Assembly (NCBI RefSeq): GCF_019977655.1
Contig: NZ_AP024849.1
Coordinates: 2,017,001 to 2,081,000, forward strand
Length of the DNA stretch: 64,000 bases
Origin: Clostridium gelidum
Lineage (GTDB): Bacteria > Bacillota > Clostridia > Clostridiales > Clostridiaceae
Direction: 5' to 3'
In this document: piece after piece, positions 8,460 through 17,706 of the stretch
Layout of the letters: each line of letters starts with the position of its first letter
Numbering within the stretch: the stretch's first letter is position 1
Notes under the pieces: model-generated
Told to the model about the DNA's origin: nothing
Database searches by the model: none
The model's input: the letters and a program-made list of their open reading frames with translations, nothing else
Program-made: the position numbers and the translations under genes

Positions 8460-8681
8460 CATATGTTTGCCACAATTAGCCTTTATAGTTAGATATTATA
8501 ATAGTGCATTTTTACTTCAATACTATTATTTTAATAACCAACTTGCAAAAAATAAAAATAAGAATTTTGTACAAAGTGTAATCTAAATGTTAAAAATTCA
8601 ATTGAGATTATAAAAGTTGGTAGATAAATTTAATAACAATAAAATTAGTTCTTTTTAAAATGCAAGGAGGAGGAAATTATA

Positions 8682-10394
8682 ATGTTATTTTTAAAGGATA
8701 TAAAAGTAAAAACTAAATTGATTTCATCTTTTCTTATTATGGCAATATTAATTGCTATTGTTGGTATAATAGGAAAAACATCATTAAAAACAGTAGATGC
8801 AAATTCTGGAGAGATGTATAACAATAACCTACAGAGTGTTTATTATTTGACAGATATGAAACAAAGTTTAACACAGATTAAAAGCAATATGTTACAGGTT
8901 GCTTATGTAAAAGATGATTCGAAAAAAGCTGATTTAGAAAAAGATATTAAACTAAATCAAGATAAAAATGATAAATACGTAACAGCTTATGAAAAAATTT
9001 CTATGGATGATGTAGAAAAACAAATATGGCCAACATATAAAAATCAACTTGAAAAGTACAACACATTAACAGCAAATGTGATGAAGCTTATTAATGATGG
9101 AAATTTTGATGAAGCGGCAAAACAATATCAGCAATTATCTGCTACAGATGATGCAATGTTTGGCAATATTGATAAGTTGATAAATATAAATATTGATAGT
9201 GCAAAAACAGATAGTTTAAATAATAATTCTATATACTTAAAAAGTAATAACACTATGACAATATTAATTATAGTAGGAATAATACTTGGAATTGTGTGTG
9301 GACTTATTATATCAAAAGATATAGATATTCCATTATTAAAAATGGTAGATTTAGCAGAAAAGATGGCTAAATTTGATTTATCTAATAATTATAAAGTCGT
9401 AAGGAAAGATGAATTTGGTAAGACATTTGGAGCACTTACAAAGGCTCAGGAGAATATAAAGGAACTTATAAAGGTAATAATGAGCGATTCACAGAATATG
9501 AGTGCATCAAGTCAAGAACTTTCTGCGACAATAGAGGAATTATCAGCAAAAACTGAAGAGATAGATAATGCAGTAACAAACATAGTAGCTGGAATTCAAG
9601 AAACAAATGCAGTCGCAGAAGAAATAACAGCATCTGTAAAAGAAGTAGATTCAAGCATTAATGAACTGTCTGGAAAAGCTATGGAAGGAAGCGATAATGC
9701 AAACAAATCCAAAGGAAGAGCTATTGAAGTTAAGAAAAAAGGTGAAGAATCTATAAAAGAAGTAAGAGATTTATATTCAGAAAAGAAGAAGAATATGCTA
9801 AAGGCCATTGAAGATGGCAAGGTTGTAGATAACATAAAGGTTATGGCTGATACAATTGCAAGCATAGCAGATCAGACCAATTTACTGGCGCTAAATGCAT
9901 CAATTGAGGCTGCTAGGGCGGGAGAACAAGGCAGAGGATTTGCAGTAGTTGCAGAAGAAATAGGAATACTTGCAGAACAATCTTCAGAGGCAGTAACTGG
10001 TATTCAGGATACTATTGTAAAGGTTCAGGATGCATTTTTAAATCTATCATCAAATGGTGAAGACTCATTAAAGTTTATAAATGAAAATGTAGACCCACAA
10101 TTTAAGTATTTTGAGAATGTGGGAAGTCAATATTATAGTGATTCAGATTTTGTTAGCAAAATGTCAGAAGAAATAGCATCTATGTCAGAAGAACTTACTG
10201 CTACAGTTGGTCAAGTAAACGGAGCAATACAAAATGTGGCAGTAGCTTCACAAAGATCATCGGAAAATGCTGAAACAATAAAAGAAAATGTAGATGAAAC
10301 AACAAAAGCAATAGAACAAGTAGCTATAACTGCACAAAGTCAAGCAGAATTTGCAGAGAAACTTAATGAAATGGTGTTGAAATTTAAAATATAA
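8682..10394 (+). CDS. Methyl-accepting chemotaxis protein with 4-helix-bundle sensor
   Basis: A 570-residue transmembrane chemoreceptor. TM1 is at about 12-30; the extracellular part, about 31-190, is rich in helices and charged residues, as in 4HB_MCP sensors; TM2 is at about 191-210. A HAMP domain follows (KMVDLAEKMAKFDLSNNYKV) and then the long cytoplasmic coiled coil. The hairpin tip is the near-invariant IADQTNLLALNASIEAARAG and EQGRGFAVVAEE, which binds CheA/CheW. The usual EEVRKLAEQS is EEIGILAEQS here. No chemotaxis partner genes lie nearby, so it must feed a pathway encoded elsewhere. RBS AAGGAGGAGG is strong. Ligand unknown. Confidence 0.93.
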   Translation: MLFLKDIKVKTKLISSFLIMAILIAIVGIIGKTSLKTVDANSGEMYNNNLQSVYYLTDMKQSLTQIKSNMLQVAYVKDDSKKADLEKDIKLNQDKNDKYVTAYEKISMDDVEKQIWPTYKNQLEKYNTLTANVMKLINDGNFDEAAKQYQQLSATDDAMFGNIDKLININIDSAKTDSLNNNSIYLKSNNTMTILIIVGIILGIVCGLIISKDIDIPLLKMVDLAEKMAKFDLSNNYKVVRKDEFGKTFGALTKAQENIKELIKVIMSDSQNMSASSQELSATIEELSAKTEEIDNAVTNIVAGIQETNAVAEEITASVKEVDSSINELSGKAMEGSDNANKSKGRAIEVKKKGEESIKEVRDLYSEKKKNMLKAIEDGKVVDNIKVMADTIASIADQTNLLALNASIEAARAGEQGRGFAVVAEEIGILAEQSSEAVTGIQDTIVKVQDAFLNLSSNGEDSLKFINENVDPQFKYFENVGSQYYSDSDFVSKMSEEIASMSEELTATVGQVNGAIQNVAVASQRSSENAETIKENVDETTKAIEQVAITAQSQAEFAEKLNEMVLKFKI

Positions 10395-10420
10395 TAAATG
10401 AAATAGATTAAGTTTTTTAG

Positions 10421-10594
10421 AAAGGCATTGCGTATTATTTAAATAAAGATTTTTATAATGCGCGAAGATGTTCTATAGAAGTTTTAAAAGAATACCAAAA
10501 TGATAAAGCGGCAAAGGAATATTTAATTTTCTGTGATGGGTATTATAAGATAAAAGATACAAGAAGTATAGAGACGTATCTTGAAACATTTTAA
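10421..10594 (+). pseudogene. C-terminal remnant, probably of an adenylate-cyclase-like signalling protein
   Basis: After TAG 10418-10420 an open frame without a start codon reads GIAYYLNKDFYNARRCSIEV, then LKEYQNDKAAKEYLIFCDGYY, to TAA 10592-10594. The pattern of a short TPR-like segment (GLxLYxxxDFxxARxxFxxVLxxxPxDxxAxxYLxRC) is typical of the tail of class III adenylate/guanylate cyclase proteins. Catalytic regions are absent. The assignment is by memory of that tail motif and is tentative. Confidence 0.4.
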
Positions 10595-10642
10595 AAATTT
10601 ATCAAGTAATTTAAGTGATTCATAAAAAATTATAGATTTTGG

Positions 10643-10720
10643 TTTTCTTCTCATCGGCAAATTGCTCTCATAGTAGTCCACACTATAAGAGCAATTTGTC
10701 GCTTTGCTTGATGAGAAAAA
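10643..10720. repeat. Long imperfect inverted repeat
   Basis: Inner arms CAAATTGCTCT and AGAGCAATTTG, and outer arms CTTCTCATC and GATGAGAAA, fold into a long stem with a bulge. The outer TCATC/GATGA arms recall the interior of the repeat at 20351-20517. It may be a small mobile repeat and may also act as a terminator. Confidence 0.5.
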
Positions 10721-10797
10721 GTACGATTGGCAATAGTCACCAATTTATGTTCAGAGAATAACCTATTAATAATAGTAATTTTTTATTGGAGATTATG

Positions 10798-11610
10798 ATG
10801 GGCTACTATATTAAAGTAGAACCTAATGTGAAAATTTATGTAGAGGATCTAAACCCTGACGGCAATAATACAATCTTGTTTCTACATGGTTGGCCTGGAA
10901 GCCATAAGTTGTTTGAATATCAATTTGATCAGTTTTCAAAGATGGGATATAGGTGTATTGGAATAGATACAAGAGGATTCGGTAATTCAGATAAGCCTTA
11001 TAGTGGATACGACTATAATACGTTATCAGATGATGTTAGGCATGTAATTGATACCTTGAAATTATGTGATATTACACTTGCAGGACATTCAACTGGTGGA
11101 GCAATCGCCATTAGATATATGGCTCGGCATAAAGGATATGGAGTATCAAAGCTTGCTCTTTTTGCAGCAGCTGCACCAAGTCTTATAAAGCGTCCTAATT
11201 TCCCTTATGGTTTAGAAGAAGACACTGTTCTGCAAATTATTAAAGGAACATATACTGATCGTCCTAAAATGCTGCAAGGTTTTGGGGATATATTTTTTTA
11301 TCAGCATATAACTGAAGCTTTCTCAAATTGGTTCTTCCAATTGGGATTACAGGCAGCAGGTTGGGCAACTGCAAACATCGCAAATACTTGGATAAATGAA
11401 GTACTGTTTTCTGATCTAGGAGCAATAAATGTTCCAACTTTAATTATTCATGGCATTCATGATAAAGTTGTACCTTTTGAGTTAGGACAAGTACAAGAAC
11501 AAAATATCAGAAATTCAAAGCTTGTGCCATTTAAATACAGCGGTCATGGATCTTTTTATGATCAGCGTGAGAAATTCAACGAAGAATTAGTCAAATTTAT
11601 TGAAGAATAA
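10798..11610 (+). CDS. Alpha/beta hydrolase
   Basis: A 270-residue cytoplasmic protein of the haloperoxidase/epoxide-hydrolase-like alpha/beta-hydrolase group. Visible elements are the oxyanion segment HGWPGS, the nucleophile elbow AGHSTGG with Ser98, Asp222 in HGIHDKVVP and His250 in SGHGSFYDQ. This is a complete Ser-Asp-His triad in the right order. A lid with several aromatic residues lies between (FFYQHITEAFSNWFFQLG). Start ATG 10798 is chosen because GGAG 10788-10791 is 6 bases upstream; TTG 10786 and ATG 10795 are too close. Substrate cannot be told. It appears monocistronic. Confidence 0.85.
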   Translation: MGYYIKVEPNVKIYVEDLNPDGNNTILFLHGWPGSHKLFEYQFDQFSKMGYRCIGIDTRGFGNSDKPYSGYDYNTLSDDVRHVIDTLKLCDITLAGHSTGGAIAIRYMARHKGYGVSKLALFAAAAPSLIKRPNFPYGLEEDTVLQIIKGTYTDRPKMLQGFGDIFFYQHITEAFSNWFFQLGLQAAGWATANIANTWINEVLFSDLGAINVPTLIIHGIHDKVVPFELGQVQEQNIRNSKLVPFKYSGHGSFYDQREKFNEELVKFIEE

Positions 11611-12066
11611 AGCTTTTAAAAAAATAATATGGCTATTATATAGTTTTTATGTTAAGGCAACTATTTTATGAGAAAAGATTATAAAAAATATAAGAATAAA
11701 AATAGGTTTAAAGGTTTATATAAAACTATTTAAATATTTACATATGTATAAATAAAAATATAAACATATATAAATATTTATAGGAAACATAAGGGGTTTA
11801 AGACTTTTAATGATGTTTAATTGCAAGTATTAAGCTGGTAATTTAAAAAAGTATAAATGGACTTGTTATTTATTTTAGCAAGCCTAAGAATGTGAATTTT
11901 GGAAGAGGCTGATGAAATTACAATTATGTAATTTATATAAATTTATTTAAAAGAAATTTTTAAAGAGACTAGTTGTAAATTAAAAATAACTAGTCTCTAA
12001 TTTTATTTTTTCAGTTAAAGTAACGATCTCCGTATGAAATCATTAGCTCTATCTAATTAATAAATT
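11611..12066. other. AT-rich intergenic region with a bidirectional terminator
   Basis: No gene is seen. The inverted repeat AGAGACTAGTT (11964-11974) / AACTAGTCTCT (11988-11998) is followed on the plus strand by a T-rich run. It lies between convergent genes (hydrolase and nitroreductase), so it can terminate both. The remainder is AT-rich simple sequence around 11740-11785. Confidence 0.6.
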
Positions 12067-12810
12067 TTATTCTTTAGTTGTAAAGCCTTGCTTCTCCATA
12101 GCACCCTTAACATTAGGATAATAAACTGATTGGTATATTTTAGAAGTAAGGGTGCTCCAATCTACTTCTTGCTCATATCTTCCAATATCCTTTAGATAAT
12201 CACTCATTTGTTCATCGTAAGGAGCAATAGAATTTTCAATAGCTTTTAAATCATAGCTTTCATTATGTCTAAAACTATCAAAAGGAACTCTTGGTTTTTG
12301 ATGTGATTGATCTGCAGGATATCCAACTACTAATCCAACCATAGGGAAAGTATATTTAGGAAGTCCTAAAAGCTTGATAACCTCAGCGGGATTTTTTCTT
12401 ATACCACCGATAGGAACAATACCAAGTCCAAGAGATTCAGCTGCGATTATTGAAGCACCTAAAGCTATCCCAACATCCACAGATCCAGCTTCAACACCTT
12501 CTATATCTTCATGAATTACTTGCTTAAAACCAGTCTTCTCACCAGCAAGATAAGTTCTATAAAAATCCATTACAAAAATTAAAAATACTGGAGCTTTTGC
12601 AACATATTCTTGATTACCTACAAGCTCTGCTAACTTTGCTCTCTTTTCTTTATCTTTGATTACTATAACAGTTGTTTGTTGACCATTTATTGAATTAGGC
12701 ATAGCTTGAGCAGCCTTTACTATTTCATCAATAAGTTCATCTGAAACATCTTTGTCTAAATATTGTCTTATAGATCTATGATTTTTAATTATTTCTATTG
12801 TATTACTCAT
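12067..12810 (-). CDS. NAD(P)H-dependent nitroreductase family flavoprotein (NfrA-like)
   Basis: A 247-residue protein of the nitroreductase fold that binds FMN and passes electrons from NAD(P)H to nitroaromatics, quinones or flavins. The N-terminal FMN-phosphate motif is NHRSIRQY (about 10-17). AMPNSINGQQT and IALGASIIAAESLGLGIVPIGGIR are the family's typical core segments, and a C-terminal extension resembles NfsA/NfrA-type oxygen-insensitive enzymes. AGGTGA sits about 8 bases before the ATG. It is a single gene facing the hydrolase, with its own upstream palindrome. Confidence 0.88.
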   Translation of the reverse strand: MSNTIEIIKNHRSIRQYLDKDVSDELIDEIVKAAQAMPNSINGQQTTVIVIKDKEKRAKLAELVGNQEYVAKAPVFLIFVMDFYRTYLAGEKTGFKQVIHEDIEGVEAGSVDVGIALGASIIAAESLGLGIVPIGGIRKNPAEVIKLLGLPKYTFPMVGLVVGYPADQSHQKPRVPFDSFRHNESYDLKAIENSIAPYDEQMSDYLKDIGRYEQEVDWSTLTSKIYQSVYYPNVKGAMEKQGFTTKE

Positions 12811-12957
12811 TATATATCACCTCATAAATTTATTTATTATGTTAGTAAAAAAGTGAAAACTTAGAAATAGTACATGTACTTTTTCTAATAGTTAAAAAAT
12901 AAATTATACTAAGTCTTTATCAAATAAATTTTAACTAACACAACGTAATTTCTTTCT

Positions 12958-12988
12958 TTCAATTATCATACTTCAAATGATAATTGAA
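12958..12988 (-). promoter_or_regulatory. 12-bp perfect inverted repeat upstream of the nitroreductase gene
   Basis: TTCAATTATCAT and ATGATAATTGAA flank 7 bases, about 150 bases upstream of the nitroreductase start. Size and symmetry suit a dimeric regulator (MarR or TetR type). No regulator gene is adjacent. Confidence 0.45.
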
Positions 12989-13074
12989 GTCAATAGCGTT
13001 ATATTTAATTTTGTGCAATTATATTTTGCTTAAATATTAATATGAATTATACTGATGTTAAATTTCTAAACAGA

Positions 13075-13112
13075 AAACACTGTGTTTTAGCATGTAATAT
13101 GCATATATTACA
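13075..13112 (+). promoter_or_regulatory. Two small palindromes upstream of the YdcF-type gene
   Basis: AAAACAC-T-GTGTTTT and TGTAATAT-GCAT-ATATTACA lie side by side, about 110-140 bases before the gene at 13219. They may be operators of that gene or of the divergent nitroreductase. Function is inferred only from symmetry. Confidence 0.35.
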
Positions 13113-13218
13113 TAAGATGTACAATTTTTAATTACATGCTTATTAGTTATGTTTATAATAAATTTATAAGTTATTGCTAAATATAAATATGTTTAGCAGA
13201 AATAAATTTATAGGAGAG

Positions 13219-13938
13219 ATGAATTTGGAGAGAATTTGGTACATAATATCAGAAATACGAATTGCATTTGGTTTGCCACTTACAATTTTAGGAATCATAT
13301 TCTTGGGGCACCTTTTTTTCAAAAATAAAAGAAAAGAAAATGATTTTTTATTTAAAGCCCATAAAATTATAAAGATATTTTTATGTATTACGTTTATATG
13401 TTTCATAGGTATAGAAGCTGCAATAATAAGTTATCCTAAGCATAATGAAAAAAAAGATGATTATATTATTGTGCTGGGTGCAGGGCTTGATAATGGTAGG
13501 ACTCCTAATTTAATACTTCAAGAAAGGCTAGATGCAGCAATAAAGAGTGAAGAAGAAAATCCAACTCAATATATTGTATTATCTGGTGGGCAAGGCACAG
13601 ATGAATACTTGCCAGAAGCTCAGGCTATGAGCGCGTATTTACAAGAAAGAGGCATAGATAAAGAAAAAATAATAGAAGAAGATGAGTCAAAAGACACTAA
13701 TGAAAACATAAAATATTCTAAGGAAAAGATAGAGGAACATAGTCATAAATCAATAGATGAAGTTAGCATTAAAATAGTAACAACAGATTTTCATGCCTTT
13801 AGAAGTAGTATTTTGGCTAAGAAACATGGATATGTGAATTTTGATAATTACTCTAGCTCTACAGTTTGGTACTTTATTCCTTCAACATATACTAGAGAAG
13901 CTTTAGCAGTTGTTAAAAGTGTGCTATTTGATAGATAA
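13219..13938 (+). CDS. YdcF/SanA/ElyC-type membrane-anchored DUF218 protein
   Basis: A 239-residue protein with two N-terminal membrane segments (about 13-35 and 48-70) followed by the DUF218 domain. Features are DDYIIVLGAGLDNGR, the substrate-loop RLDAAIK, YIVLSGGQG, EAQAMSAYLQERGI, TNENIKYS and FHAFRSSILAKKHG. Members of this family act in the cell envelope (for example ElyC and SanA in enteric bacteria), but the chemistry is not firmly known. The start is placed at ATG 13219, two to three bases after AGGAG; TTG 13225 has better spacing and ATG 13189 lacks a ribosome binding site. A 45-base remnant very like the middle of this gene lies at 27468-27512. Confidence 0.78.
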   Translation: MNLERIWYIISEIRIAFGLPLTILGIIFLGHLFFKNKRKENDFLFKAHKIIKIFLCITFICFIGIEAAIISYPKHNEKKDDYIIVLGAGLDNGRTPNLILQERLDAAIKSEEENPTQYIVLSGGQGTDEYLPEAQAMSAYLQERGIDKEKIIEEDESKDTNENIKYSKEKIEEHSHKSIDEVSIKIVTTDFHAFRSSILAKKHGYVNFDNYSSSTVWYFIPSTYTREALAVVKSVLFDR

Positions 13939-14022
13939 GCTTAATGAAAAATTTGTTTATTTAAAAAAGTTTATTATAAGAATTGAATTTTTTACCCATA
14001 CTATTTCTAAGAGGTGATTTTA

Positions 14023-15192
14023 ATGATTTTAATTAAAAATATTGATACATATAGTCCAGAACATATTGGCATAAAGGATATCTTGACGACTTTTGATAAA
14101 ATTGCATATATTTCAGAAAAAATTGATTTGCCATCTAGTAACTTTCCAGAAACTGAGATTATAGATGGCTCAAAGCTAAAAGCTATTCCGGGAATTATTG
14201 ATTTACATGTTCATATAACTGGAGGAGGAGGAGAAGGGGGTTTTACTAGTAGAGCACCAGAACTCATGCTTACAGAGCTTACTACCAACGGGGTTACAAC
14301 CTGTATTGGTTTACTTGGTACCGATGGTACTACAAGAAGTATGGGAAATCTTATTGCAAAAGCAAGAAGTTTAGAACTAGAGGGATTAAACACTTATGTT
14401 TGGACTGGTTCATATGCGGTGCCAACTAGAACAATTACGGATAGCGTTAGAGGAGACATTATATTAGTTGATAAAATAATAGGTGTAGGAGAAATTGCAA
14501 TTTCTGATCACAGATCAAGTCAACCGTCAGACCAAGATCTAATTCATTTAGCTACAGAGGCACGACTAGGTGGTATGCTTTCTGGTAAATGTGGAATACT
14601 TCATGTGCATGTTGGAGATGGTAAAAATGGAATAAATCCATTATTTTATATAAGAAAAAATTCTGAAATACCTTTTAGTAATATTTTACCTACCCATATA
14701 AATAGGAATTCTTTAGTTTTTAAACAAGCAATTCAGTATGCAATGGATGGCGGATTTGTAGATATCACTACAAGTATAAGACCTGAAGGAAACGATGAAG
14801 TGCACCCTGTAGATGCATTTCAAGAACTATTAAAACACAATATTTCACCCTATCAAATTACAATGAGTTCAGATTCTGGTGGTAGTTCTCCTATATTTGA
14901 TGCAAATGGTAACCTAACAAAATTTGGAATTGGATCACCAAGTTCCAATATTGAAATTTTACAAAGTTGCATTAAGGCTGGAATACCTATGGAGTTAGCT
15001 CTTATTCCATTTACTTCTTCACCTGCTAAATTGCTTAAATTAAATGGAAAGGGTAACCTAACTGAGGGAGCAAGTTCAGATATAATTTTGTTAGATGAGA
15101 ATTTAAAAATTCATTCTGTTATATGCAAAGGTAAGATTATGGTTTATAAATATAAACCTATTGTCTTTGGTACTTTTGAGAATAATAAGTAA
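14023..15192 (+). CDS. iadA: Isoaspartyl dipeptidase (beta-aspartyl peptidase)
   Basis: A 389-residue amidohydrolase-superfamily metalloenzyme that hydrolyses beta-aspartyl dipeptides arising from isoaspartate damage. The metal-binding HxH is H62/H64 in IDLHVHITGGGGEGG, followed by TRAPE-like SRAPELMLTELTTNGVTT, the typical ISDHRSSQPS, LHVHVGDG, LPTHINRN and the distal Asp in MSSDSGGS. At the place where E. coli IadA has its carboxylated Lys (IGVK), this protein reads IGVGE, so a Glu may bridge the metals; that alignment should be verified. Start ATG 14023 follows GAGGTG by 7 bases. It lies 90 bases before an aspartate 4-decarboxylase gene, which would use the aspartate released. Confidence 0.88.
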   Translation: MILIKNIDTYSPEHIGIKDILTTFDKIAYISEKIDLPSSNFPETEIIDGSKLKAIPGIIDLHVHITGGGGEGGFTSRAPELMLTELTTNGVTTCIGLLGTDGTTRSMGNLIAKARSLELEGLNTYVWTGSYAVPTRTITDSVRGDIILVDKIIGVGEIAISDHRSSQPSDQDLIHLATEARLGGMLSGKCGILHVHVGDGKNGINPLFYIRKNSEIPFSNILPTHINRNSLVFKQAIQYAMDGGFVDITTSIRPEGNDEVHPVDAFQELLKHNISPYQITMSSDSGGSSPIFDANGNLTKFGIGSPSSNIEILQSCIKAGIPMELALIPFTSSPAKLLKLNGKGNLTEGASSDIILLDENLKIHSVICKGKIMVYKYKPIVFGTFENNK

Positions 15193-15281
15193 TTTTAGAA
15201 ATCTTAATAAGAATAAAATATTAAAACTTATCAAACAATATAAATTATATTTATAGATTACTTAGATAAGGAGTATTATTT

Positions 15282-16922
15282 ATGGAGACTCACAATGTTC
15301 AACGCCAAGAAATAGAAAAAATTTATGGTAAGATTAGCCCATTTGAATTCAAAAATAAATTAATTAACCTTGCACAAGGCTCACAAGGGCAAAGAGAAAA
15401 AAGTGCCCATACATTATTAGATGCAGGAAGAGGAAATCCAAATTGGATAGCAGCAACACCAAGGGAAGCTTTTTTTACCTTTGGTATGTTTGCAGTAGAA
15501 GAAACAAGAAGAACTTGGAATGATGGCGACTTAGCTGGGATGCCAAGAAAAGAGGGGATAGCTAAGCGACTTTATGACTATTGGGAAAAACATAAGGATA
15601 TGCCAGGAATAACACTTTTAGGAAATATAATTGACTATGGGATTAAGCGTCAAGGTTTTAATGCTGATAAGTGGGTATTTGAGCTGACTGATGCAATTAT
15701 TGGTGATAATTATCCAGTACCAGATAGAATGTTAGTTCATATTGAAAATATTGTTCATGAATATCTTGTTCAAGAACTTTGCTATAACAAACCTCCAACT
15801 GGTAGATTTAATGTTTTTGCTGTAGAGGGAGCTACTGCAGCAATGTGCTATATATTTGATAGTCTAATAGCTAACGAACTGTTAGCACGAGGAGATAAAA
15901 TAGCACTAATGGTTCCTGTTTTTACACCTTATCTTGAAATACCACACTTGCCACGTTATAATTTTGAAGTTGTACATATTAGCGCAATAGAGCTAACAAG
16001 CGATGGAACTCATACATGGCAATATCCTGAGTCAGAACTTAATAAGCTTAAGGATTCTAGCATAAAGGCTTTGTTTGCTATTAATCCTAGCAATCCTCCG
16101 TCAGTTGCAATGAAACCTGATTCTGTTAAGCAACTAGTACATATAGTAGAAAACTGCAACCCGAATCTAATGATTATTTCTGATGATGTATACAGTACTT
16201 TTGTTGATAACTTTCGTTCACTGATGGCTGACTTGTCTTATAATACAATAGGTGTTTATTCTTTTTCAAAATATTTCGGAGTAACAGGTTGGAGACTCGG
16301 AACTATAGTACTTCAGGAAGAAAATATATTTGATAAATTATTAAAAGAAATGTCAGAGGAAAAAAAGATTGAGCTTAGGCAGCGCTATGGAGCACTTTCG
16401 ATTCAGCCAGATGGCATAGCATTTATAGATCGAATAGTAGCAGATAGCCGTCAGGTTGCTCTTAATCATACAGCAGGTTTATCAACGCCTCAACAGGTTC
16501 AAATGGCTTTTTTCTGTGCTTTCGCTCTGCTTGACAAGGAAAATAAATATAAGAAGCAGACAAAGGATATTTGCAGACGTAGGCAAAAGCTTCTATTCAA
16601 AGGGCTAGGTTTAGATTTAAGGAAGGATCAATATGATGCTGCATATTACACAGAATTTGATTTATTAGAATGGGCTATCTGCTATTATGGGGATGAATTT
16701 GGAGAGTATTTACAAAATAAATATAAGCCTGTAGATATTCTATATAGATTAGCTGAAGAATCATCCATAGTATTATTAAGTGGCGGTGGTTTCCAAGGTC
16801 CTGAGTGGTCTATAAGAATATCTCTAGCAAATCTTAATGATGAAGCGTATAGCAAAATTGGTGAAGCACTTCATAAAATACTAGAAGAATATGTAGATTG
16901 TTGGAAATCTACAATTAAATAA
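15282..16922 (+). CDS. asdA: Aspartate 4-decarboxylase (bifunctional aspartate aminotransferase type)
   Basis: A 546-residue PLP enzyme with the AsdA-specific N-terminal extension (KISPFEFKNKLINLAQ, LLDAGRGNPNWIAATPREAF). PLP-binding features are EGATAAM, NPSNPPS, ISDDVYSTF and the Schiff-base lysine near residue 330 in YSFSKYFGVTGWRLG. It converts L-aspartate to L-alanine and CO2 and can also transaminate. Together with IadA it forms a short route from isoaspartyl peptides to alanine. The usual partner, the aspartate:alanine antiporter AspT, is not adjacent. A ribosome binding site (AAGGAG) precedes ATG 15282. Downstream is a copy of the palindromic repeat, which may end transcription. Confidence 0.93.
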   Translation: METHNVQRQEIEKIYGKISPFEFKNKLINLAQGSQGQREKSAHTLLDAGRGNPNWIAATPREAFFTFGMFAVEETRRTWNDGDLAGMPRKEGIAKRLYDYWEKHKDMPGITLLGNIIDYGIKRQGFNADKWVFELTDAIIGDNYPVPDRMLVHIENIVHEYLVQELCYNKPPTGRFNVFAVEGATAAMCYIFDSLIANELLARGDKIALMVPVFTPYLEIPHLPRYNFEVVHISAIELTSDGTHTWQYPESELNKLKDSSIKALFAINPSNPPSVAMKPDSVKQLVHIVENCNPNLMIISDDVYSTFVDNFRSLMADLSYNTIGVYSFSKYFGVTGWRLGTIVLQEENIFDKLLKEMSEEKKIELRQRYGALSIQPDGIAFIDRIVADSRQVALNHTAGLSTPQQVQMAFFCAFALLDKENKYKKQTKDICRRRQKLLFKGLGLDLRKDQYDAAYYTEFDLLEWAICYYGDEFGEYLQNKYKPVDILYRLAEESSIVLLSGGGFQGPEWSIRISLANLNDEAYSKIGEALHKILEEYVDCWKSTIK

Positions 16923-16977
16923 ATAATAAAAATTGTAACTGTTAATACATCTGTGCTTTTAAAATTATGTAATGAAG

Positions 16978-17038
16978 TAAGGCACTAGAAAGAAAATAGA
17001 TTAGCATACTGACTTGTTATTTTTTTGCTAGTGCCTAA
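16978..17038. repeat. Palindromic TAAGGCAC repeat, short form
   Basis: TAAGGCACTAG at the left and CTAGTGCCTAA at the right, with GACTTGTTATTTTTTTG inside the right arm. This is one of at least seven related sites in the window. Located between convergent genes, it can act as a bidirectional terminator. Confidence 0.75.
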
Positions 17039-17056
17039 TATATTAACTTTACTTTT

Positions 17057-17650
17057 TTATCGTAATGACGAAATTACTTCTTCACTTGTTCTAATTTTAC
17101 CTATTCTAGGGAAGATATAATTACAAACATAATCATGTTCTTCTTTTGTTCCAGCTGTCATTGCATCTTCAGCAAAAATTTGATTATAACCATGTTGATA
17201 AGCTTCTCTTGCTGTAGTATCTACGCCAATTTCGGTAGAAATACCACATAGTACAATAGTATCAATTCCTCGTCGTCGTAGTTGTAAATCAAGGTCAGTA
17301 CCGTAGAATGCACCCCATTGTCTTTTAGTAATAGTATGAGCAGTCTTGAATTTCGCTAGTTCAGGCACATAGGAATCCCATCCTTCTGGAAATTGCATAG
17401 GATTAATTTTTGAATCTAAACTTGGTATAACCATATCTTTCCCGTCTAAAGAGGAAACTCTCACAAGAATTACAAAGATACCATTATCTGTGAAGGCATC
17501 AATTAATCTACATGAATTTTGAACAACTTGAGCACCCGTATAAGGGGCACGCTCATTGTTTACAATTCCATTTCGCAAGTCAATAACTACAAGGGCTGTT
17601 TTTTCTGCGGTAATAAATTCAGTTTTATTTGTTGATTTTAAATCTTCCAT
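17057..17650 (-). CDS. Isochorismatase-family cysteine hydrolase
   Basis: A 197-residue protein with the complete Asp-Lys-Cys triad of the cysteine hydrolase (isochorismatase-like) superfamily: D24 in ALVVIDLRN, K109 in TITKRQWGAF and C135 in VLCGISTEIGVDTTAREA. The family includes nicotinamidases, N-carbamoyl hydrolases and isochorismatases. The sequence alone does not fix the substrate. GGAGAAAAAA precedes the ATG. It is 56 bases downstream of the MFS exporter gene on the same strand, so they probably share a transcript and the TetR regulator beyond. Confidence 0.85.
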   Translation of the reverse strand: MEDLKSTNKTEFITAEKTALVVIDLRNGIVNNERAPYTGAQVVQNSCRLIDAFTDNGIFVILVRVSSLDGKDMVIPSLDSKINPMQFPEGWDSYVPELAKFKTAHTITKRQWGAFYGTDLDLQLRRRGIDTIVLCGISTEIGVDTTAREAYQHGYNQIFAEDAMTAGTKEEHDYVCNYIFPRIGKIRTSEEVISSLR

Positions 17651-17706
17651 TTTTTTCTCCTTATTAATTAACTTTATTTGTAATGCTATATTTTACCTTA
17701 TTTACG

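Noticed and set aside
9466..9865. Minus-strand frames inside the chemoreceptor gene
   Set aside because: They are antisense shadows of the coiled-coil region, low in complexity (Leu/Ser/Phe runs), without initiation signals.
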